Part shown: positions 57,785 to 64,000 of the stretch, in pieces
How positions within the stretch are numbered: position 1 is the stretch's first letter
Layout of the letters: each line of letters starts with the position of its first letter
Source of the DNA: Mermis nigrescens
Taxonomy: Eukaryota; Nematoda; Enoplea; Mermithida; Mermithidae
DNA: 64,000 nt
Reading direction: 5' to 3'
Assembly (NCBI GenBank): GCA_036768485.1
Contig: JAVLUZ010000151.1
Location: forward strand, 4,303,912 to 4,367,911
Notes under the pieces: generated by a model
What the model was told of the DNA's origin: nothing
Database searches by the model: none
Seen by the model: the letters and a program-made list of their open reading frames with translations, nothing else
Made by a program: the position numbers and the translations under genes

Positions 57785-58250
57785 TATTAACTGACTTCTA
57801 AATGTTTGTGACTGGTTCTTATCTAAAGAAAGTGTATTTTTTGGCCTATTGGCAGTCACATAATGATTATAAGCCATATTCCTCTCTAGGTCTTCTTCCA
57901 GTGCCTTCTTGGCATCCTGTAGACTAGACTTCCTCCACCTCATATGCCTAATTCGTTCTCTGACCTGGGCTCTTCCTGCCCTCTGTAGTATCCTCTGTGA
58001 ACCCCTGCTGTTAATAGGGTCTCTAAGTCTTAAACCTGTAGGTATGATACCTAGGTCTCGACATTGCATCAGGATGGTTGAACTTGATGATGCTTGAGCT
58101 AGTTTCTCCCCAATGCCATCCAACCTGCGGATATCTCTAATTAACTCAGGGCCATACTGCTGTAATAACTGACTTCTAAATGTTTGTGACTAGTTCATAT
58201 CTAAAGAAAGTGCAGTTTTTTGGCCTATTGTCAGTCAATCAAATAATCAT
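57785..58250 (-). mobile_element. possible Penelope-like element fragment with direct repeats
   Basis: A minus-strand open frame (58123-57773, about 116 codons) reads CRDLGIIPTGLRLRDPINSR, then a basic helix (GRAQVRERIRHMRWRKS). It resembles the short region ahead of the reverse transcriptase in Penelope-like elements (IP-x-GLR-x then long helices), a loose family memory rather than a search result. It is bracketed by two direct repeats of about 80 bp, both with ACTTCTAAATGTTTGTGACT (57792 and 58170). Partial tandem or pseudo-LTR arrangements are usual for that class. No reverse transcriptase or GIY-YIG part is present. Confidence 0.35.
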
Positions 58251-58366
58251 CTTTTTATTAGATTTTCAATAAAATGTTATGAAGTCTACTAATCATTTAC
58301 TCCATTAAGGGGATGAGGGGTATTACCTCTACGTTAGGGTCCAAGGTCCAAGACTCGAGTCATTGT

Positions 58367-58549
58367 CAGGGGCGGATTAAGGGGGGAGTGCGGCCGCCCC
58401 CCCATTGGCCCAAAATAATGCGCAAAATTAAGGATTTTTGAGCGATTTTTAGCGATTTTCGGGTTAAAACAGCTAATTTTTCCGCCCAAGTCAGGGTTCC
58501 ACCCATAGGGGTACCGCTCCCCCTTAGGAAAATCCTGGATCCGCCACTG
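58367..58549. mobile_element. family A MITE, copy 3
   Basis: CAGGGGCGGATTAAGGGGG ... CTGGATCCGCCACTG, 183 bp, with a perfect 8-bp duplication GTCATTGT at 58359-58366 and 58550-58557. Confidence 0.92.
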
Positions 58550-58857
58550 GTCATTGTCAGACGATTTTGAAATGTCAAACATTCTCTGCATGATTTTTGG
58601 GAACGAAAGTAGCAGAGATGTTGAAAAAATTTTTGGCGCTGCGCGCCGACTGGTACATTTCTGTATTGTTTACCCATAAAATACCTAGAATGAAGTTTGA
58701 TAAGTTTAAATTTTCGAGCGGGGGCGCCTCCCCCCACCCGAAATAAAATAATATTTTCATTTCTCACGATGGTCTCCCAAAGGAGAAAATTAAAAATTCT
58801 AGAAGTCTATTAAAAGAATAGCTAAAATGCATTTTTAGCACACTTTTGAGTTACTAA

Positions 58858-59671
58858 CATACCTGGGCAATGGCTGACGGTCCGCCCCGTCCAACTTCCG
58901 GCCAAAAGGGTGGGTGGGTCCCTAGACTCTGAAAAAGGTGGGTCTGTCCCTAAAAAGGTGGGTCTTTGCCTGAAAAAGGTGGGTCGTTCAGCTTAATCAG
59001 TGGGTCAGTCACTGAAAAAAGGTGGGTCCATCCATGAAAAAGGTGTCGAACAGCGTAATAAAATGGTTCCTGTGCATGTTTTGGAAACTCATCATGATAT
59101 ACTGTATCTAGCATTTCCTTAATTTATCTCCAAAAATTTTCTCCCTGTACAAAACGTAGCCCCGTCATAGGTGCACAAGGTCAGGGTCGGCAGGGGGGTG
59201 AAATCTCAGAAATCCAAAACAGTAAATTTAACGTTCACAAATTTTCTGTTGTTTAAACGACCAAAATAGTCAACATAGCCTATAAAACGTTCTTTCGTAG
59301 TCAAATTAGCATTTTTAAAGCATTTGCAGTCCATGTTGACTGTATTACATCACTTTTAACACTAAAAATACAGAAATTAATCAATTTTTAGCAATTTTTG
59401 GGTAAAAAGTATATAAAACTACTAATCCGTGGCGGAGCGCCGGAAAAATTTTGACATTTTTACTGATTTTGATGTCAAAATGATGCAGAACAAGACCTGT
59501 TCGCTCAAAATCGCCGGACAGTACCGGTCTAGCTGACCCCTCAGGGGGTAATAACCCCCTCACCTCCCTATGTGCATGTGTGAGCCCCGTCCAGGTTACC
59601 CCTTCGCCCCGTCCAACTTTTGGTTCGGCCCGTCCCGGTGATGGGCCGATATGGGGCATTGCCCAGGTGTG
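58858..59671. mobile_element. hAT-like MITE, CATACCTGGGCAATG ends, with nested element
   Basis: CATACCTGGGCAATGGC ... CATTGCCCAGGTGTG. The flanks GTTACTAA (58850-58857) and GTCACTAA (59672-59679) match at 7 of 8. Left sub-terminal array of AAAAAGGTGGGTC units (58908-59045), and CCGCCCCGTCCAACTT near both ends. Split by 59166-59582. Confidence 0.85.
59166..59582. mobile_element. hAT-like MITE nested in 58858-59671
   Basis: CATAGGTGCACAAGG ... TGTGCATGTGTG, with a perfect 8-bp duplication AGCCCCGT at 59158-59165 and 59583-59590. Contains the hairpin-type GGCGGAGCGCCGGAAAAATT (59431-59450). Confidence 0.9.
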
Positions 59672-59687
59672 GTCACTAAAGTCTATA

Positions 59688-60044
59688 TGTATTTTTCGGC
59701 GCTTCGCGCCGGATTCCTTATTTTCTGCATTCGCTTTTTTGTTGCGAAATCGCAAAACTGAATGCAAAGACAAGAATTTTGAAACGTTTTAGTGTCGAGC
59801 TTTAACATGATATTAAAAAATTAATCATACAGATAAGTTAAATGGTAGATTTTTTATATCCTAGTTTGAAATTGAGCAAAAAAATTTTCAATTTTTGTTT
59901 AAAATTTTTCTTCACCGTTGCATGCATCTCGTCGAGAAACGCTCAAAAAAGTCATTGTTTTTGCGTATCTCCTAACGGTTCTCGATAGATAGGACTTCAA
60001 AAATTTTGTCCCTCCCTCTAAATAAAATCCTGTTACGCCCCTGG
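59688..60044. mobile_element. family C-type remnant
   Basis: Begins with ATTTTTCGGCGCTTCGCGCC (59691-59710) and ends CCTGTTACGCCCCTG (60044), the complement of a CAGGGGCGTAACAGG terminus. Left end not found. Confidence 0.5.
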
Positions 60045-60700
60045 ATGGATCCCTATATTTTTTACTTATAAAAGTGACGAAACGAGTCCGAATTGGATAA
60101 AAAGTGCCGAAAAATGCGGTTTTTCACATCAAAACATTCTATAAAGAACGTCTTACCTATTTTTCATATATGACCTTACAAGAAAGGCTAGAAATCTAAA
60201 TTTAGTGACCCCAAATTTTGAGATTTCATCCCCCTGAACTCAAGATCTTGGGAAACTATGCTACTTATCCATTCCAAAAAATGGCCAATCAAATCCCCAA
60301 AAATTTAGAGATCCTTATATAAAAATTTCTGAGCCTTTGAATGTATGCTTCAAAATACCCTAAAAATAAGTCTTATTTGCTGAAAGCTAATGCACTGCTG
60401 CTATATAGGAAAGAAAGAAAAATAATATGATCAAAAGGCAGATTCCTGTTTTGTCTTACGGTATCTTCGACTTATGCAATCTACTCTTGATTTCAATTAA
60501 ACAAGGATTTTGAGTGTTTCTCGGGCTAAAATGACCAACGACGATTTATCATTTGAGTTCCGATTTATTTCTTAATCACCTCCTGATTTTTCATCTTGGA
60601 TTTTGAAACAATTAAAACCCAAAAAGATACCTCTTATTTATCTCTTAGCCCTGAAAACGTCCTGATTTCATTGTAAAGAAGGCTTTGTAAAGCATATATA
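60045..60700. other. SLMAP intron 8, unassigned
   Basis: No gene or bounded repeat recognised; AT-rich with scattered CCCCAAATTTTG-type fragments. Confidence 0.4.
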
Positions 60701-61271
60701 CAGTGATCACCATGAAAGATGACGCACTATCATCCTCAGAATTATAATAGATGATGCATATGCGCGCATTTCATCTATCATATGCTATCATCTCTTTTAT
60801 TATTATACTTTATTAATCTGTATCATTCCTTCAATCTGGCGATGCGAATGGCACAATTTTGCTATTAATAGCACCAGTCAAGAATGAACACGCATGTGAA
60901 TGCTTGAAGTGCGCACGTGAATGTCATTCTATATTTAGGCGAGCCGACATTAAAATCAATATTTTTGCCAGCCGGCGACGGACGACGAAGAATTTTGCAG
61001 AAAGGTATGCAATACAGACCAGCTCGTCTAAATATAGAACGACATTCACGTGCGCACTTACAGCATTCACATGCGCGCTTCCTTCTTGTTGGCGCTATTA
61101 ATAGAGAAATTGCGCCGTCCGCATCGCCAGATTAACGGAATGATACAGATTAATAGCGTATAATAATAAAAAAGAGATGATAACGCATGATAGATGAAAC
61201 GCGGCGCTCGTGACACATCATCTATTATAATTCTGAGGATGATAGTGCGTCATATTTCATGGCGATCACTG
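60701..61271. mobile_element. family E foldback element, copy 3
   Basis: CAGTGATCACCATGAAAGAT ... ATTTCATGGCGATCACTG, TA on both sides (60699-60700 and 61272-61273). Shorter loop than copies 1 and 2. The arms keep AGGCGAGCCGACATTAAAAT and GCGCACGTGAATG units. Many CpG positions read as TpG/CpA, suggesting age and methylation-type decay. Confidence 0.85.
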
Positions 61272-62439
61272 TAAATTCTAGTGTAAAGTCATGTCACAAA
61301 AGTACTGTACTGTACTTTACACGCTTAATGAGTCACTTGTAAGAAATTTATAGTCAGTTTCGTTTTCAAATATTACCGAAATTTTGCATCTCTCGTTTTC
61401 CAGGAATGAAAAGGCAATATGAAATTATAAATTATCGAAAACATCCAGAAAAAGTAGGGATTCTCCATATCCCGAGTTTGCGGAAAAAGCATGCTTTTTT
61501 GTTGTCCTGTTAAGCTTTTTTTGGGGAAAAATTAAGGGGTACAAATACGATACCCCTTAAAATCAGGCTGTCCTCTGGTTTTTCTTAGATGCGTCTTTTC
61601 TACATTAAGATATTGTGTAAATCGATACTACCAAGGTTGAATCATTAGTGCGGTTGATAAATTTCTTATAAATTTATGAATAAATTTGAAAATATAAATA
61701 AATAAAAATGAATTACTTTTATCTAGATTCGTTTTCTTTGCGAGTGCATACATCGTATCTAAAGCAACTCAAAAGTGTAAACTAACGTAGTTTAATGCAA
61801 AATGTTACCTCTTTTCTTCGGGTATAACTTAACTTTTTGTACTATTCGTAAAGTGCTTCAGAATTTTGAGTGAAAATACATAAATATTAAAAAATATTGA
61901 AATTTCGAGCGAAATAAATTTTAAAGAATAAAATTTGTTGTTTTTTTACTTTTTTTTGATTAGCATAACAGAATCTATGATTCAGTGAAATTTCATAAAT
62001 TTTGGAAGTTGTGGTGTAAAGCGTTCTGCACGATTCTTGGCCAAGTTCACACTCTAATATAGGTTATTATTTTTAACAATCGTGTTTCTTTCCTATATAT
62101 TTGTACTTTATTTATTATAGTTCCTGTTTGCATTCTTTAGTTTTATTTTATTTTATCTTTTATATTTATTTTTTGTCTCAGAGCGCGATTTAATATTGCA
62201 ACCAAGTTATGTGTATTAATATAAGATTTAGAGCCCTCTTGCTCATTACAGCTTTTTTCTAAGGTGCTTTTTGGAGTCAAAAACGGTGGTTATGCGTCAA
62301 AAACACTATTTTCCTAATTTCTAACTCTCAAAACATTAAAAAAATCTTTATAAAAAATCGAATAATTTTTCTAAAAAATTGAAAAATTTCAGAAATTAGT
62401 GTCGAAAATGGCTATTTAGCGCGGGGCGCCAAAAATGGC
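61272..62439. other. SLMAP intron 8, AT-rich
   Basis: Nothing recognisable apart from a GGCGCC at 62425-62430 just before foldback copy 4. Confidence 0.4.
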
Positions 62440-62836
62440 ACCCTCTCTGGCCATATGGCGATCGATGACGCGCCATCATCCTCAGAAGTGACTGAGGATG
62501 CTGAGCGCCGTGCTGCCCACGGTCATTTTTCTATTAAGCGTCATTAACCTCTCTATCGTTCCGTTAATCTGGCGATGGGGACTGCGTAATTTAGCTATTA
62601 ATAGCACCAACAAGAAGGTAGCGCGCCAGCATTCACGTGCGCGCTTCCTTGTTGGCGCTATTAATAGCTAAACTGCGCCGTCCGCATCGCCAGATTAACG
62701 GGATGATAGGAGGTTAATGGCGCTTAATAGAAAAAAGAGATGATAGCGCATGATGGACGTAACGCCGGCGCTTTGAGACGCATCCTCTATCATAATTCTT
62801 AGGATGATAGCGCGACATTTTTCATGGCGACCACTG
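62440..62836. mobile_element. family E foldback, copy 4 (short)
   Basis: The left end is degraded (GGCCATATGGCGATCGATGA); the right end is intact, TTTTTCATGGCGACCACTG, followed by TA. The arms TTAGCTATTAATAGCACCAA / TTGGCGCTATTAATAGCTAA face each other across a very short loop with one GCATTCACGTGCGCGCTTCC unit. Confidence 0.75.
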
Positions 62837-63476
62837 TAAAGGCCCTTAAAAACGCTGCAAATGGGACTTTTTTGTCGGTTTGTTCGAAAAATTGAGGATT
62901 TTTGGGCATTTGTTTATCCCTGATGCCGTTTTGGCTTTAAACACAGCCGTTTTCAGGATTGCGGGACGTGTGCTTGTATGAGCTTTGAAATTGTCAAATG
63001 TGTTGCCGTTTATTTTTATTTGTTCCTCCGCCGTCATTTTCAGTGGCCTTTTTCAATTTAGCTAAAAAAGGAGGTTTTTGGGATCTTTTGCGGTTTTCAA
63101 CTTAAAAATAAAAAGTTAGTTTTCTATCTCAAAAAAAAAACAGGAAAAATGTTGAATATGATCAGCCGTTTAATGGCATGCGATGTAACGGATCAAAATG
63201 TTGTGCATGACTTCATAGAATATTTTGACGGGCCGAATAAAAAGCTCCCTGAATTTTGATTTAAAAACGAACATGCAAAACACGGAAAAACTCGAAAAAA
63301 CGAGCAAAAAAATTTAAAAATACACCTAAAATATTTAAGAAAAAAGTTTCGGAGGATGGATTAAAATTAATAGATATGGGGAGAAATACTATTTAGGAAC
63401 CCCATCATCCGTCGATGAAATTTAGGCTATGCATTTTTCTTATTGGTTTTTCTAATTATTTTCTATCTTTTTTTAG
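62837..63476. other. end of SLMAP intron 8
   Basis: AT-rich, no bounded feature. Polypyrimidine tract CTATCTTTTTTTAG immediately precedes exon 9. Confidence 0.5.
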
Positions 63477-63554
63477 GACAAAGAATTGGCCGCACTTCGT
63501 AATGCGTTACTTCAAGCGCAAGAAGAGAAAAAGGCAGTCGAGATAAGCGCTCAG
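63477..63554 (+). CDS. SLMAP: SLMAP exon 9: coiled coil (last exon in window)
   Basis: 26 codons (403-428), phase 0 both sides, between TTTTTTTAG (63476) and GTGATA (63555). Reads DKELAALRNALLQAQEEKKA and VEISAQ, a clear heptad coiled coil. The tail-anchor transmembrane segment of SLMAP must lie right of the window. Confidence 0.82.
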
Positions 63555-64000
63555 GTGATAATATTCATTTTTATGCATGTGCAAGACTTTTGACGATGCT
63601 GAAAATGAATAAAATGTCAAAAAAATTGGAAAAATGATAAAAAAATACTGATTTCGGATAAATTTAAGAGAAATAAGGCAATTTAGCGATTTTTTGCTAA
63701 AAAAATCGACAGACTTAAATCTATTCAAGAAAAAGTGGGGTTTTTTGTCATTAAAATGTTTTTATGAACGCCTAATATTCCGTTAAAACTTTTTACGAAA
63801 TTTTGATGTTCCAGAGAATGAAAATAAAAAAATGGAAGAAATAAAATAAGGAACGACTTTACGACTCGAATTCGTTCAGAGTGCAAGCTATAGAATTTCA
63901 TATAATTTGAGTTCAAAATTTGGGTAGTAAGCAGACATATGTACAAAGCATGGATATTCTGAGTGGAAAGTAGTTTTAAAGTGCCTTTTTTGGGCCCAAA
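63555..64000. other. right edge, SLMAP intron 9
   Basis: AT-rich, no further exon seen. Confidence 0.5.

Noticed and set aside
59381..59773. 130-codon minus-strand frame
   Set aside because: Crosses the boundary of two nested MITEs, so it cannot be a single old gene.

Overview
The window looks like nuclear DNA of an invertebrate animal, most likely an arthropod. It is AT-rich, has short exons in long introns with GT...AG borders, and is crowded with transposable elements. No operons, ribosome binding sites, tRNA or rRNA genes or CRISPR arrays were seen. The lineage call is an inference from the two host genes and the element load; I cannot name a species.

Two host genes can be read, both on the + strand. 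(1) A lipase-family gene (pancreatic lipase/lipase-like clan) is scattered over 553-18733: exons at 553-787, 7093-7320 and 10820-11012, and a weaker candidate at 18577-18733. Its nucleophile elbow reads GFGLG where active relatives have GxSxG, so it looks catalytically dead or decayed. An exon that should carry the active-site histidine was not found. (2) A SLMAP orthologue (FHA domain plus coiled coil, a STRIPAK/Hippo-pathway adaptor) starts at 39495 and runs off the right edge. Nine exons join in frame with matching splice phases to give 428 codons: 39495-39701, 41900-42047, 42573-42645, 43579-43699, 47649-47816, 51384-51461, 54174-54509, 56090-56164 and 63477-63554. The C-terminal half lies outside the window.

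Nearly everything else is mobile DNA. The region between the genes holds a decayed minus-strand CR1/Jockey-like non-LTR retrotransposon (about 25620-30757). It carries a PHD-like ORF1, endonuclease and reverse-transcriptase fragments, and is itself broken by two DNA elements. Many non-autonomous hAT-like elements can be delimited to the base by 8-bp target-site duplications. Two are 3.37-kb hosts (3375-6750 and 30879-34249) full of later insertions, up to three levels deep. Recurrent families are: B (CAYACGTGGGC ends, nine bounded copies), C (about 1.5 kb, GGCGTAGCCAGG ends), A (CAGGGGCGGAT ends, three copies), G (CAGGCACGTAGCTG ends, two copies), D (a TAAGCCTAAGCC-rich hairpin repeat), and E (TA-flanked foldbacks with CAGTGGTCGCCATGAAAG ends, five copies, all inside SLMAP introns).

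Signals that ordinary annotation would not explain: a small hairpin (GGCGC-TTC-GCGCC) recurring inside several otherwise unlike element families; three perfect TGACGTCA sites exactly 30 bp apart in a SLMAP intron, plus another 150 bp upstream of the SLMAP ATG; a foldback element ending about 40 bp before a SLMAP acceptor site; and the serine-less lipase.
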